Origin: Protonemura montana | Taxonomy: Eukaryota > Arthropoda > Insecta > Plecoptera > Nemouridae | Assembly: GCA_947568835.1 (NCBI GenBank) | Contig: OX387610.1 | Location: forward strand, 14,179,001-14,243,000 | Length of the DNA: 64,000 nt | Direction: 5' to 3' | Shown: in pieces, positions 44,430 through 56,945 of the stretch | Position numbering within the stretch: the stretch's first letter is position 1 | Layout of the letters: every line of letters starts with the position of its first letter | Program-made: the position numbers and the translations under genes | The notes under the pieces: model-generated | The model's input: the letters and a program-made list of their open reading frames with translations, nothing else | Databases searched by the model: none | What the model was told of the DNA's origin: nothing

Positions 44430-44575
44430 AGGTTTTGATGGTTTTTAGACTCATATCTACTTGATTTATCCTTAGCACGGATATTAGCACGGATATTCCT
44501 TGGCAAGGAAATTTAGTAGCCCTTTACTTAGCATTCAAAACCCAGTTTAAATATTTTTTCTTTGAACAGGTTATA
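44430..44575. mobile_element. MITE family M, short rearranged copy
   Basis: The plus-oriented end GATGGTTTTTAGACTCATAT, then TTATCCTTAGCACGG (partly duplicated), meets an opposite-oriented segment (AGTAGCCCTTTACTTAGCAT, TCAAAACCCAGT) after about 30 bp. This layout recalls the copy at 14.4 kb. Confidence 0.75.
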
Positions 44576-45120
44576 TTTAAGAATACCTCTATAAAACACC
44601 GCAAATATTCAGTAGAATACTGGGTAAGACCAACAAAACTAGATGACAACGTACTTTTTTGTAGCGAATATGAGTGCGCTCGATGGAAGTATGTGTCTAT
44701 TGGACTTAACGCAATCACGACGGGCCGATGCGTTGAATTATTTATGAAACAAAGAATTACCATGCGAATATCAACCACACTGACTTGACTGCCTCGAAGT
44801 GTCGAGCAAATATGTTTACCACGCCGTGCTTTTAGCTTAGCAATAATGCACACGTAACAGTGGAGGCCCACGAGTAATGGAGATGAATTCCCCTCGGGCC
44901 GGCAAGTATTCATGACAGTAACATCGGATATCTAATGGCTACTGATTTTGTACCCACAATAAGTCTCATATCGGGTCAAAAATTCACCCGATGAAAGAAA
45001 TTAAAAGCCTTCAAAAATAAAAGTCATGACATAAAACTACTCTACTCCTAGTCCGTCATTGGGATATCCTACTCTAAGAGGACATCGAAACAAGAAGTGG
45101 CATGATTTGTGTTATACTAT
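44576..45120. other. Intergenic, doubtful ORF only
   Basis: The minus ORF at 44524-44913 (129 codons) extends out of the MITE scrap, has scattered Cys and no domain; not called. Confidence 0.4.
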
Positions 45121-45225
45121 GGCTATGTACCGTCCTTCGGAAGGGACGTTAAGCCGGTGGTTCCTTGGGTCTTCAACAGGAGTAGGCTACGTGCCGGCAC
45201 CGGGTTTACCCTTCCTCGCTTCCAT
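45121..45225 (+). mobile_element. 5S-derived SINE tail fragment S6
   Basis: Plus-strand piece from TGTACCGTCCTTCGGAAGGG to GTGCCGGCACCGGGTTTACC, without head or terminal TTAAACAC. Confidence 0.8.
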
Positions 45226-45239
45226 CGTAGATTGAGTCA

Positions 45240-45850
45240 TTTGTTGTTTAGCGACGCACTGTTTTGACATCTGGCCATGCGGCACTGGTCTAATGGCGTC
45301 GGTGAATGAGTGGATGATGATGAACCTAACCTAGACTAGAAGGGAGGAGGGGAAACTCGGTGCCGGCACGTAGCCTACTCCTGTCGAAGAGTACCAAGGG
45401 GACCACCGGCTTAACGTCCTTTCCGAAGGACGGTACAACGCGAACAACAGGATTCCTCCACAAATCCATGCTGTCGAGAGGTTGATAAGCAAGGCGAGTG
45501 AAGTTGCTGTACTAAATTTCATCCCTCCAACCTCTCTCCCGAACAGAACTGGTCATGTGTATGATGGTCACCCATCCAATACCTGACCCAGCGCAGTGTT
45601 GCTTAACTTTCATCCCTCCAACCTCTCTCCCGAACAGAACTGGTCATGTGTATGATGGTCACCCATCCAATACATGACCCAGCGCAGTGTTGCTTAACTT
45701 GCATCCCTCCAACCTCTCTCCCGAACAGAACTGGTCATGTGTATGATGGTCACCCATCCAATACCTGACTCAGTGCGGTTTTACTTAACTTTCATCCCTC
45801 CAACCTCTCTCCTGAACAGAACTGGTCATGTGTATGATGGTCACCCACCA
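45240..45850 (-). mobile_element. 5S-derived SINE, copy S7
   Basis: Minus-strand, near complete: tail at 45240-45520 (starting GTTTAGCGACGCACTGTTTT), then about four 91-bp head units to 45850. It lies tail to tail with S6 and is followed by another plus-oriented tail. Confidence 0.9.
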
Positions 45851-45865
45851 AACTTTTAAAGTTAC

Positions 45866-45985
45866 CTTCGACTAGAAGAGACTACGTGTCGGCACCGGAT
45901 ACTACGTACACCCTTTCATCCTAGGCTCACCATCATCCACTCAATCATCGATACCACTATCCGGGTGCTAGATTGAAATCAATCA
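45866..45985 (+). mobile_element. Diverged 5S-SINE tail fragment
   Basis: Plus-strand TTCGACTAGAAGAGACTACG, GTCGGCACCGGATAC, then CACCATCATCCACTCAATCA follow the order of the SINE tail with about 20-25% changes by eye. It is an older fragment. Confidence 0.5.
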
Positions 45986-46635
45986 AGTTGGTAAACCTTC
46001 TTTTAGTGAAGAGCTCGTGAATGTCGTTGCCATCACAGCAATGTTCCACTAAGAGTTTGTTTATAGAGTAAAGCAAGTTGAAGTTTGTCCCTCGCCCTTG
46101 ATGTTGAACGTTCTGGCACAAATTCAACGTTGTCTATTGATTTTGGATTATTGGCTCCCCATATTTGAGCTGTCGAAGTTGAGTTAAGCGCACTTTCGTT
46201 CGTCTCGTTTTGCTGTGCGTGCTCGCGTTTCTTTTTGTTATTTCTTTTTATTTGTGGATGACTTATTGAATTTTGTACGTTTTAAGGTTAGATTTTGAAG
46301 AGTTTTTTTTTAGTAAAGTAGTTATTTTATTGACTTCTGTGGCTACACCGTATATTACAACTATACACATGTTCACTTTCTTAATATTTGTGAAATTTAA
46401 CCAGAATTATAAAATAATAGGTTTTACAAAAGTTTAAATTATCAATTGAGAAGAACAATTTCACAATTTTTCTGTGCTTTTTGTTAAAAGGTCACAAAAA
46501 ACAAATTTGAAGCACATTAGTTTTTTAATAAGGCTCATAAGCTTCTAGCTCTAATTTACAAAAAAAAATCCCAAGCAATTAAAAAACCATTTTGACAAAA
46601 ATGGTGGCCACAGCCTTTTTGATTGGTAAATATAA
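45986..46635. other. Intergenic, nothing supported
   Basis: AT-rich; no ORF, array or RNA gene. Confidence 0.4.
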
Positions 46636-46870
46636 ATAATTTCGATATTTCTCGCCGATTACTCGTATTTTGTCCTGAATAACTCAAAATATATATATTT
46701 TTTTATGTAATACCATCAATATTTTGAGCCATAAATGCAAGAAAAGAATGAGCCTAAACTCCATATGGCAACAGCTACCGTTACCACGTGTTGCCGGCCT
46801 CGATTGCTCAACAAAACCTTCAACATTAACGCTGGTCCTCTGCCTGTTCCCATAAACCTAATAATTAAAT
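46636..46870 (+). mobile_element. Element X, diverged copy
   Basis: Plus-strand: TTCGATATTTCTCGCCGATT, then one core piece (CTACCGTTACCACGTGTTGC) and the left end CAACATTAACGCTGGTCCTC. The plus ORF at 46735-46986 is derived from it. Confidence 0.8.
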
Positions 46871-48559
46871 ACCACAAAGATACAGGCCAGCTTCTACAAT
46901 TAAAAGAATTACTAATTCAATGTCTACAAAGTGAATGTTACCCTCGTTTAAGCCGTCGAATTGAACCACTTTTAAATAATTTATAAACGGATGTGTGTAG
47001 CAATGGTATTTGCCAAGTTATACTAGCGCTTTTAGCGTGTGATGAAGCAACTAACCTACCCCATGTGGGCGCTTAACTTCTTTGGCGATTTATGCCCCTG
47101 TGGGAGCTTTCAATCCTAGAGCTTTTGTCATACAGCCTGTTAAAAGTTTCATTGCACCATTTAATGATATTGTCAGCTGTTTTTTAGTTCACGGCTTTTG
47201 ATGAATCTAGTTTTATTTAGTTTTTTTTTTGTGGCCACTTACAAATTTACCGAATTAATTTTTTCGGAAACCGGCAAGCGATGCATGGAAGGACTTTTTG
47301 TGATTTTTTTTTGCAAAATTACAAAACGATAGTACACGAAGGTAGATTTTAGCGCGTCTAATAAATAATTATTTTGTAGGAAACTTGTAAAAATGGTACA
47401 GAAATATTTTTGTTTTACAGAATGGATGGGATACCAAATTACAGTTGACATTTGCTATTTGGTTAAGTGTCGACCGGTCAAAATGTTGAGTGAATCGTAG
47501 CTAAGTGACATCAAAATTACAACAAGTGCGATGGAATATTCCGTGCAAAATTGTACAGTCTAATAAATTGTCAATTTCATTGAATTTACTTATAATTTCA
47601 ATGACAAATATCGCTTTACCCTTCAAGCTATGTTTTGATATGCAGTTACCTTGACACAAATGATCGCCCATCTCAATCTCATCTCACCTTTAACACATCA
47701 CACTTTCCTAAAATGCCATCCAAGCCGACCTTTCCAAAAATGACAAGCATCCAATTCCAAATAATTAACAAAACAATTCAAAAAATCAACATCACCAAAT
47801 GAAAATAATACCACATTTGAGAAAAAATCGCTTCGAATGGCACAAAAGCACGTTACCTATCCTATCCTCCCTTGGGTTAGGGATAGCCGAGCCAGATCGA
47901 TAGCTTTTGCCTTTAAAGACCCGAAGCTCACCCGCTACCAGCCCTGCCGTAGATTTCAGGGTGCTCTGTCTCTCACCCCACCCCAACCCCCTCCCATCTT
48001 CCCTCCTGAACCCCCGAACAGGAGGGTGGGATCCTCTCTGTTCTCATGTCGCCGACATCGGGGTAGCACGATAGTCAAGCCAGCTCTACTGGAATTTATA
48101 ACAGATTCCTGAAAATTGGCCCACTCGGTGCTGCGAATTCGCCTGGTGCGAAACGGAGTCAGGAATTTTTACTTTGATTAAGGGAGTTTATTTTATTTTT
48201 GTGCCTCTCGCTATGGTGGCGATTTAGAACAATATGGTCGAGTGTTTTGGGGGATTTGTGTGGTATTGCGTTGGGTATTGCGTTGGGTATTGCGTAGGGT
48301 ATTGCGTAGGGTATTTAATGAGTTTTGATGTGATTTTCCGATTGCTCTCCCCATCTGTTTTAATGGGATGCAATCGATTTGATATGACGTGTAGACAATT
48401 CAATCATTTGTCATCACGTCCATTTTTTTTCTGCTGTAAAGACTCAATTTTTGCCTGGACAATGCACATAACAATAAAGAAATTCTTAGTATAAACATAG
48501 CGCTTATGTTAAACTTTCTTAGCAAATAATGATATAAAGTTTACCGACCAAAATTAGGA
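46871..48559. other. Intergenic with a 12-bp microsatellite
   Basis: At 48261-48315 there are four tandem 12-bp units (GGTATTGCGTTG, then GGTATTGCGTAG). ORFs at 47239-47451, 47792-47986 (minus) and 47837-48112 (plus) have no domains. Confidence 0.5.
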
Positions 48560-49022
48560 ATTTTTTCAAAAGGAGTCACCGTTATTTCTCGCAGATTACT
48601 CGCATTTGAGACTGGTTTACACTCAATTAATCTTTATTAATGCTAACCTCAACGATTGTTAAACATGTATTGCGATATTTTGAGTCGTTATTATTTAATT
48701 GTAGAGGTTTGTTGAAAAGGGCAGCAGCAAGCGCCATCGGGTGGCACCTACCGTTACCACGTGTTGCCGGCCTCGTTTGCTCAGCAGCAAGCGCCATCCG
48801 GTGGCACCTACCGTTACCACGTGTTGCCGGCCTCGTTTGCTCAGCAGCAAGCGCCATCGGGTGGCACCTACCGTTACCACGTGTTGCCGGTCTCGTTTGC
48901 TCAGCAGCAAGCGCCATCCGGTGGCACCTACCGTCACCACGTGTTGCCGGCCTCGTTTGCTCATCAGAATAGCTAAACATTAACAATGCGTCTCTAACCA
49001 TACCTACAAACTCAATGGCTGT
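48560..49022 (+). mobile_element. Element X, complete-looking copy with four core units
   Basis: The best plus-strand copy. Outer end GGAGTCACCGTTATTTCTCG, then GCATTTGAGACTGGTTTACA and GATATTTTGAGTCGTTATTA, four 60-bp cores (48722-48962), then left flank AACATTAACAATGCGTCTCT, ending TACAAACTCAATGG. Cores alternate CATCGGGTGG and CATCCGGTGG, so the array grew by duplicating a two-unit block. ORFs of 71-160 codons on both strands are array artefacts. Confidence 0.92.
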
Positions 49023-49815
49023 ATTGAAAAATAGTCTGAAAATATTTCTGTCACTTGGCAGACAGGTTAAGCAGTGTTTTATATATGTTTGTTGCATTGA
49101 ACCATCCAAATGATAAAATCCTAATGAAATTGATTCAAATCTGTTTGGATAGATTGAATTTCACATCTGTTAATTGTACTTCAATACTTTTCGGTGTATA
49201 ACGATTAGGAACAGCATTAAAATAAACATTTTAAAAACTACTAGAGTTTAAAATCGCTATGGAAAACGCTAAAAACTAACGATTTTTTTACTTAGTTTTC
49301 CAACAAGCTTTAAAGCTAGTACGCATCCAACATTTTCCAACCTGTATGTACCAACGTACTGGAAATAAGATAAGCCAACACAGCCTAAAAACCCCTAATA
49401 ATTACACTAACTTATCACAAAAATCAAGTGTAATTACATAATAAATTAATATCAGCATTCGGCTGGGAAATCGATTTTCAGACAAGCTGGCCACATCCGA
49501 AATGGATCTGTGCAAATTCACCAGCGTTAGATATTATAAAGATTTTTTTTTTGCTTCTCATCTTCACGGAAGATTTATTCCTTTCATTGCCAAGTTTAAC
49601 GGCGAGTGTTAATCCAATCAAGCCGACATTAAACTCCGATTACAGCCGCCCATCTGCTTGGGAATCCAGAGCCAAGCTTTGCGTTCAACCAGTCTTCTTG
49701 CTAGCTAACTGTTGCAGACCGACCGGATTCTACTAACAGCGCCAGTGGCGTACAACAATGTGAACATAAACTGAAACGTTATCAACACATATTTCAAATT
49801 ATTAAACGTGCTCAA
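49023..49815. other. Intergenic, nothing supported
   Basis: The ORF at 49551-49736 (plus) has no domain. Confidence 0.4.
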
Positions 49816-50245
49816 TTGACATAATCTCTATTATAAAAATCTTCAGTGTAACGGTTTTTAGACTCATGTCTACTTGATGTAAATTTAGCACTAGTTTTAA
49901 CAAAAACTATTTCAACTGGGTTTTGAATGCTAAGTGAAGAACAACTAAATTTCCAAATGTTTCGTAACTTGTACCTGTTACTTTATCAAGGGTTAGAGCA
50001 GTCCTGACAATTTTCCGATAACAAAAGAACCACGTAAAATTATAACAATTACCAAGTTCAAGCTTCCTAAATGCATCTAAATAAAATAATCGGGGTCAAT
50101 AACTAAAAAACCAATGTATTTTGTATTTTCTGAAATAAAATCCTGAACAAATTGGCGCTTTTCACTGACTAACCCAGTTGAAATAGTTTTTCTTAAAACT
50201 AGTGCTAAGGATAAATCAAGTAGACATGAGTCTGAAAACCATCAA
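49816..50245 (+). mobile_element. MITE family M, complete copy with terminal inverted repeats
   Basis: Left end TCTTCAGTGTAACGGTTTTT, then GACTCATGTCTACTTGATG, then ACAAAAACTATTTCAACTGG. The body holds CAGTCCTGACAATTTTCCGA and GAAATAAAATCCTGAACAAA. The right end is an inverted copy: AACCCAGTTGAAATAGTTTT, CTAGTGCTAAGGATAAATCA, GACATGAGTCTGAAAACCAT. Terminal repeats are about 70 bp. No ORF. Confidence 0.88.
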
Positions 50246-51019
50246 AATAATAATATATTAATAATAATAACACATTTTAGAAAATATTTTAAGAATATAT
50301 CAAGCATATAAATCCTTTCCGGCCTTTGCCAAATGGACTTCAATAGAATAAAAACATTTATATACCAACAAATTTTTTTTGAACATAGATTTAAATGCTG
50401 ACAGATTCGAGAGCGCTTATTGTTATTTAAGTGAAAAGTTAAAACAATCCACAGCTTGTCACCAGCTCGAAGTGGATTCCTTTCGTTCTGTAAGAGTTCT
50501 TAACAGGACCGAAAACCGATTAAAAACGAGAACAAACGTCAAATACGTCAACAATGTCATCGATTGCTAATATCTAAACTTGCACCTGTGTGTGATGCGA
50601 TTTTTTAAAATAAAAGAAACAATAAAATAATTGTTTGGCACTGATTTTTGGTGTTTAACGACGCACTGTTTCGACTGTAGGCGCTGTTACAACGGTAATA
50701 AAGCGTCGATTAATCAGTGGGAGATGGCAAGAATAACGATGTACCTGCCATGGCATGGAACGTAGAGGGGGGGGGAGGGAGGGGGGGGGGGGGGGGCCAC
50801 AATAAATCCACTCTTATTTACTTTCTAACTTACCTTCTGAAGGACGGTGGAAAAACCTAAAAAAAAAAACAGCATTAATGTGCCCCTGAATGCAGCCCGC
50901 AAAGCAGTTAACACGGCACCTCCACCAATAATGAAAAATGCCGTTCACATGTCATTAAATGCAAATTTAATGTCGAATGATATAAGAATGGGAGAAACAA
51001 CATTAGATCAAAGATGCAC
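50246..51019. other. Intergenic with SINE scrap and poly(G)
   Basis: 50648-50705 resembles the reverse complement of the 5S-SINE tail end (GTGTTTAACGACGCACTGTT). 50766-50797 is nearly pure G. A short phrase GTGCCCCTGAATGCAGCCCG (50881) recurs in altered form at about 51450. Confidence 0.5.
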
Positions 51020-51385
51020 CTGTATTTTTATTATTATCAACACTACTTCCGTCTCATCAAATACACTAAAATAGTCGCAAAAAGTAAGTGTCCAAGTAGC
51101 TCAATTGGTTAGAGCAACACCCACGACATGTGGAGATCGGGGTCCAAGTAGCTCAATTGGTTAGATTAACACTCGCGACAGGTGGAGATCGGGGTCCAAG
51201 TAGCTCAATTGGTTAGATTAACACCCGCGACAGGTGGAGATCGGGGTCCAAGTAGCTCAATTGGTTGAAGCAACACCCGTGACAAGTGGAGTCCCCGTTT
51301 GAGCATCAATTTTTGAGACGGTTATAGTGTTCATAACAATAAAATACCCCGCGCATTGCAAGCGTTTGCAATTGAAATAATATTT
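51020..51385 (+). mobile_element. tRNA-like TIR element, copy T4 with four heads
   Basis: Left arm (TTATTATCAACACTACTTCC) is followed by the leader and four 52-bp units from 51090 (variants TTAGATTAAC and TTGAAGC). The right arm starts GTTTGAGCATCAATTTTTGA and ends GCATTGCAAGCGTTTGCAAT. The B-box region has been lost between the last unit and the tail. Confidence 0.85.
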
Positions 51386-53834
51386 AAAATAGGCTCCTGT
51401 AATTTTCTAAAAAAAAAACCCGTTGGCTAGAATAGCGACGTTACCATTGTACCCCTGAACGCAGCCTGCAGAGCAAGACAAGATTGAAAATGCATGTTCC
51501 GCCGCCACTGTTAGTGCAGCTGTAAATTAAACAGATGCTCTGCGGATGGCAGCGATCCAAGCCGCGGAAACCGCGCAAAAAGCCAAAACTCGCCGCCATT
51601 CATTGTCGTTGTAATTTCATCTCTAGTGGTTTAAAATGATCTGTTTCCGGGCAATCCTTATGACCGACCGTCGGCTCGGTCTAAAGTCACTTTGCCAAGA
51701 TGTCGGGCAAATTATGGGAGTTAGAAAACGCGGTCTCAGCGTCCTTTGATCGATGTCGTGGTGTTTTAAACTTGTGTTTTTATAAAATATCTGTTATAAC
51801 CCACACAATAGGGAAATCTCATTAAGATTATTATTTAATTATTATCATTGTGTTCAAATACGCGTTTAAAATAAAATCTGGAGTATTTTTTCTTTTTATA
51901 ATCCGATCATAACTTTTCTATTTATATTTGTTTTAAGAATGGCTAAAATATGAATTCTCGTGGCGGGATTAAAACGGGCTGTGATTAACTACACGTAGTT
52001 CTGACGTCATTTTGTTGTATCCTTTGCGTTCGCTTCTGTTTTTTGACGTCGTACTGACGTCAGATTTCACTTCATGTCATAAAAAATGGCGACCCTCGTT
52101 TTCGTACGAGATTCAAACGCAAACATTTTAAACAGGTATATTTTATTCAAAATTGGATTTAGAAAAAAATAAAAAAATACGTGTTCATTATTTTCTTACA
52201 AAAAAAAAAAAAAAATAATCGTGTAAAATTTAAAGAGACTTTTCTATTGAGATAACAATGCGCTTCAGTCAAAATCCAACAAGACAATTTAACGGTCACA
52301 GTTTGGAATCTCTCAGAATACAAAGATGGCGTTGGCTTGGCTTTTACTTGCTGTCAATTTTAGGTTATGTACTATTTAGATTATGTTGATGGACATATTG
52401 CCACAAAGTTTTATCATTATAATTAAACTCGTGATGTAATTACAAAAAGAAGCAGCCACCGATGATGTTTGATCATCTTTACAACAGATATTTACATACC
52501 AAAGCAATCGACAATATGCCACTTTGTCAGTAAATTAAGATCATGTGTTTAACGCCCGTCATTTTTGTTAAAATACTACTCTGTGATTAGTTGACATAAG
52601 CAAATAGCACAGCAAAGTTTGAATATATTTTCAACTTTATTGAGTGTAACGCTTATTTGATTAGCGTTTTGCGCTGTACAATTGTATGCAGTCCCATATG
52701 ATTACTTAAACTGTAAGCTTCTTTTGCCGTAATGCCTGTACTGCTTTTTCACAATCGTGAATACATCTAAGTAATTGAATAATTTTAAATTGTTTGCTAT
52801 TCGATTTTGTATTAAACAGAGAGAGCGTGCAACAGCTTTGTAAATTTATGTTTGGTTTCCGATAAAAACCGCATTCGGTTGGGCAATTCTGTTAATTAGC
52901 ACGGAAAACCGCTCAAGGTGGACATACGCAATTAGTTTAAGCTTTCTAGAGTAAAAAAAGCAACTAGTTTTTACCTTGAAAAGTGCCGTTTTTGCTTAGT
53001 TGAACAAGTTTGACTACAACCGAAGGTTCTATTCATCGAATTGGTACCATTTTTTCAAGAGGTAACAAGTGTTTATAGGGGAAAATATTTTGTCAATGCT
53101 CTTTTGTCTGTCAACTCGTTGAGCCTGTTAGCCTCTTGATTAAAATCATTAAAATTACAGATGAATCAAGAGTTATTTTTCTATTTTTTTTTTTTCATTG
53201 CGCTGAACTCGGCTCTTAATTAAAGAAATAAAAACCTCCTCCATTAACGGTCGTAAATACAGATTTGCAGAGACGGGATTAAAAACGTTTTATTCGTTCC
53301 ACATTCCCGGAGAGTTCATCAAATAATCAATGTTTTCGAGAGGGTTCTTGATTAGAAGCCACACGGCAAACCTCGCCCAACTCGGTTTGGTTGGTACGAT
53401 TGAATCGTGATTGGACATCGATAGCTTCCATAGGGCGACCGACGTTGGTTACCCAACGTTAGGTGCGATTGTTGGCATCATTGTTCTTCACGCAATGGAG
53501 TTGAAGCAATCATGTTTAGTTGGCAGACGCCACTGGGATTTCAAACACTGGTGCTTGCAGTGAAACTGTGCTCAGATTGTAAGCGCTTTAAGCCATTTCA
53601 AAGTGCCGTCTAATGAGAACGTCACTGTCACTTTTTTTCAATTTCAGACAGGGGATTTAAAACGAAAATATCTTTTGAAAATGATATTATCAGGTGATTT
53701 GTCAAATTTTCTGTTTGTGGATTTTATTATGATTAAGATTGACAGGCTTTATTAGTTTGTCTATTTTTTTTTCATTTTACAATATTTACATTTTGTTTCA
53801 TTTTTGCATGTAGGTAACCTAACTCCATTAAGTC
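51386..53834. other. Intergenic, nothing supported
   Basis: About 2.4 kb of AT-rich DNA with a poly(A) run at 52200-52215. No ORF of note, no array, no RNA gene. Confidence 0.45.
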
Positions 53835-54165
53835 TATATAGGTAAAGTCAGAGGACTAGCGCTAGTGTTAAACTTTCTGCTGAGTAAACGAGGCTGGCAA
53901 CATGTGGTAACGGTAGGTGCCACACGATGGCGCTTGCAGACGTCATTTTTAACAAACAGCTACGACTAGATATGTACGACGACTCAAAATATCGAGATTT
54001 GTACATGATTAGCATTATTAAAGATAAATTGAGCGTAAACCAGTGGTAAATCTGTGAGAAATAACGAAATAAATTTTTGAACACTCAAATCGACGGTGGC
54101 TCCATCCATTTTTATCAATGAGTATCAATTTGACTGCAATTTCTTCGCAAATACAGTTCAACATT
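53835..54165 (-). mobile_element. Element X, single-core copy plus partial second end
   Basis: Minus-strand: GTCTATATAGGTAAAGTCAG, AACTTTCTGCTGAGTAAACG, one core unit, then a diverged right flank. At 54145-54165 ACAGTTCAACATTAGCTCC resembles an X left end in the opposite orientation. Confidence 0.8.
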
Positions 54166-56613
54166 AGCTCCGTGGTTATAAGCTTACACGTTTAAAAAAA
54201 ATCTTCAAGTCCTTTCTAAAAAAAAACCACCAAACGCACAATGAAAATTAACCCCGTCCCCCAAAACCACAAAGTACAATTTTCACCCTTTACATGATGA
54301 AAATTAATCGTTTCATCCCGTCAAAATTAGAACCTTGCCTCCCATAGAAAGATCACTCTAACCCCAAGACAAGTCAGTTAAACCCAAGTCTAATAAACTA
54401 ACGAAACACCTCCAACTTGAACTTAACAATAGCACCCAACATTATTAGAATTAACAGATTGATTAATGAAAATGTGAATATAGTTTCGAGTCAGCTTCGC
54501 ATTACATGGCAAGCTTTTAGGTTATCGATCGACCGCTTTTGGTGTGCCAGAGTTTCTCCAATGTGCAGACCAGATACCGCTTGATGGTCGTACATTCGAG
54601 ACAAGATGTATATAGAACGTCAAGTCGGCAAGGAGCACCGTTCAAACAGACTACCGAAATCTATGGCTCTTCAGGATTAAACCCGGAGATGCTCGAACAA
54701 TTCCCGCCTCGTTCCTTCGAATCTGGCAGCAGCCCTAGTGTTAAACCCCTTCCAGGATTCCCGAAATCTGGAACACACGAGCCTTGTTCGCTCCTTCTTT
54801 CTTCTCTGTCCCTCACTGTCGATCTCGTTCTTATTGTCCGACCTCTAAATATCTCCGTCTCTTTCCGACAGTCAATTACTTGGCCGGGAATTATTACGTA
54901 TTTGACGTTTCACGAATGATTTCTTGCTAGAAATGATTGATTTTCTTTCCGTTCCTTGTTGGCTTTGGCATGGTATTCTTGTTATTCTCTCTACTTAGAT
55001 TATCTGAGCAGCGGCCGTAAGATACGAGGAAAAAAAATTCACATAGCCGTTCATTGTAGCATTTCTTTCCGAGCTTTTTTTTTGAAACTATACGGGTGAG
55101 CTTTTCGACGGTTACAGTTTTTTTTATGTCCAACCGATATTTTTTTCCGGATACGAGCAATTCTCTGGATTTAATTTATGACCACTAATAGCAAGATAAG
55201 TTTCTAATTGTAAGATAATGTCACGGTTAGGAACAGCCAAAACTTGGTGCTAAAGGACACTTAAGGGCCATTTAGCGGTTCCTAAAGGTAGAAACTTTCT
55301 TGTATGAAAACATTTCATCTCACTCATAAAATTCTGCGATGACAGAATATAAAAAATAACGTATTTTTTTATTTTTTTTTATTTATTTTTACTGAAATGA
55401 AAACTGGGAAAAATGTAGGTGAAGTTTTTGTAGAAGCCCTTTTCAATGTTCCTCTATAATTGGTGCATTACTGGGAAATTTAATGATTCAAAGAAAGCTG
55501 TCGCTGCAACAGCTGTTTGGAGTAGCAGATGTCCCAGATAGAGCTTTACAGATTGGATAGTTATTGATTTTGCTATACCCCGTCTTAATTCCGTTTTTAA
55601 ACGCAATTTATTTCGATGGGAATTAGTGCAGTTAGTTGGTAAATGACAGCAATTGCATTGTAAGGTCCTGGCAAAGTGAAATAGCACACAATAAAGCCGC
55701 AGAATTCTGGAATTCTAAAGAGATGTATTTTTCAGAAATCTTGCCAATTGCAGCCGACAAGTTTGTAGCTAGTTTGAAAATAAAATGACAAGTGCAATTA
55801 AGTAAAAAAATATTGCCAAGATGTCTTTAAATACCGAAAGCAACGTGCAAAACGGATGTTAATGTCACGTCAAATGCACTCTAACGTAAATCAATGCATT
55901 TCCCGGCATTTCCCGGAATTTTCCGGTATTTTCCCGGCCATTTTTTTTCCCACGGTCGAGTGCTACATGCGATCGTGATTTGATAAAACCGCGAGGAAAA
56001 ACAAGTTGCGTTTTTCGCTGAGCATCTGGAAAAATAGTTTCGACATGTGCATGCCAAACATGTTAGTAATTGCTCGCTTTTTTTACCCCTCGATGCTAAT
56101 TGAGTTTCCGACTTATGCATTACAATTGTAATTGTGCATGCTAACCTCGACGTTTCACTCAATTACAATATTATATTTGGTACGATGGGAGTGATAGGTG
56201 CAGGGGGAAGCGTTATATTTACAATTTAAATTATTAAATAACATTCTAGGAATGATAGCTGCACGATTGACCAAGTATGTTACCAAAAATCTGCCGGTTT
56301 TGACAGTGCTTCGTTAAGAACATAACAGTCCGTTGATTTGTTATTGCCTTGGCATCAGTGAAGCTGATTTTTAACGGTCTGTTTGTTACGATTACTGAAA
56401 AACCGGCCCATAATGTTACCATAAGATTTAAGTTAGCAAATTGTGATAATAACTTGATAACAAAATCGATTGGGGCTAAGCTTTATATCGGCTTTGTGGA
56501 TTCGGCCGTTAAGTTTTTTCATCAAAACGGGTCAGAAATATTGGCTACCAATCCAAGTTTGACGAACATTTTTCATTAAATTTTCCGCCAAAATAAATAA
56601 AGGCATTTGATGT
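54166..56613. other. Intergenic, nothing supported
   Basis: The longest ORF (54539-54919 plus, 126 codons) is Ser/Pro-rich with no domain and no splice support. At 55895-55940 TTTCCCGG-type words repeat. Confidence 0.4.
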
Positions 56614-56800
56614 TTTGATGGTTTTCAGTCTCATGTCTACTTGATGTAAACTTAGCACTAGTTTTAAGAAAAACTATTTTAACTGGGCTTTGAATGCTAA
56701 GTGAAGAACAACTAAATTTCCCAACGTTTCGTAACTTGTACCTGTTACTTTATCAAGGGTAAAAGCAGTCCTGACAATTTTCCGATAACAAAAGCATATA
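56614..56800 (+). mobile_element. MITE family M, truncated copy
   Basis: Plus-strand left end GATGGTTTTCAGTCTCATGT through GCAGTCCTGACAATTTTCCG, then stops. The right half is missing. Confidence 0.85.
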
Positions 56801-56829
56801 ATGTTATTTTTTAACTCAAAAAGAGAACG

Positions 56830-56945
56830 TTATTATTTTGGTCGGAGGAACCACCGATCTTTGTGGGGCATTTTACACGTGGGCTAAATTTTAACTGAAC
56901 AAAGCACTGCATCATATCCGTGAAATCTGCCATCTTGTGGATAAA
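56830..56945 (+). repeat. Family R short dispersed repeat, copy 3
   Basis: GGAGGAACCACCGATC, GTGGGGCATTTTACACGTGG and GTGAAATCTGCCATCTTG align loosely with copies 1, 2 and 4. Confidence 0.45.

Noticed and set aside
54539-54919. 126-codon plus-strand ORF
   Set aside because: No domain, no splice sites that extend it, and composition like its surroundings.
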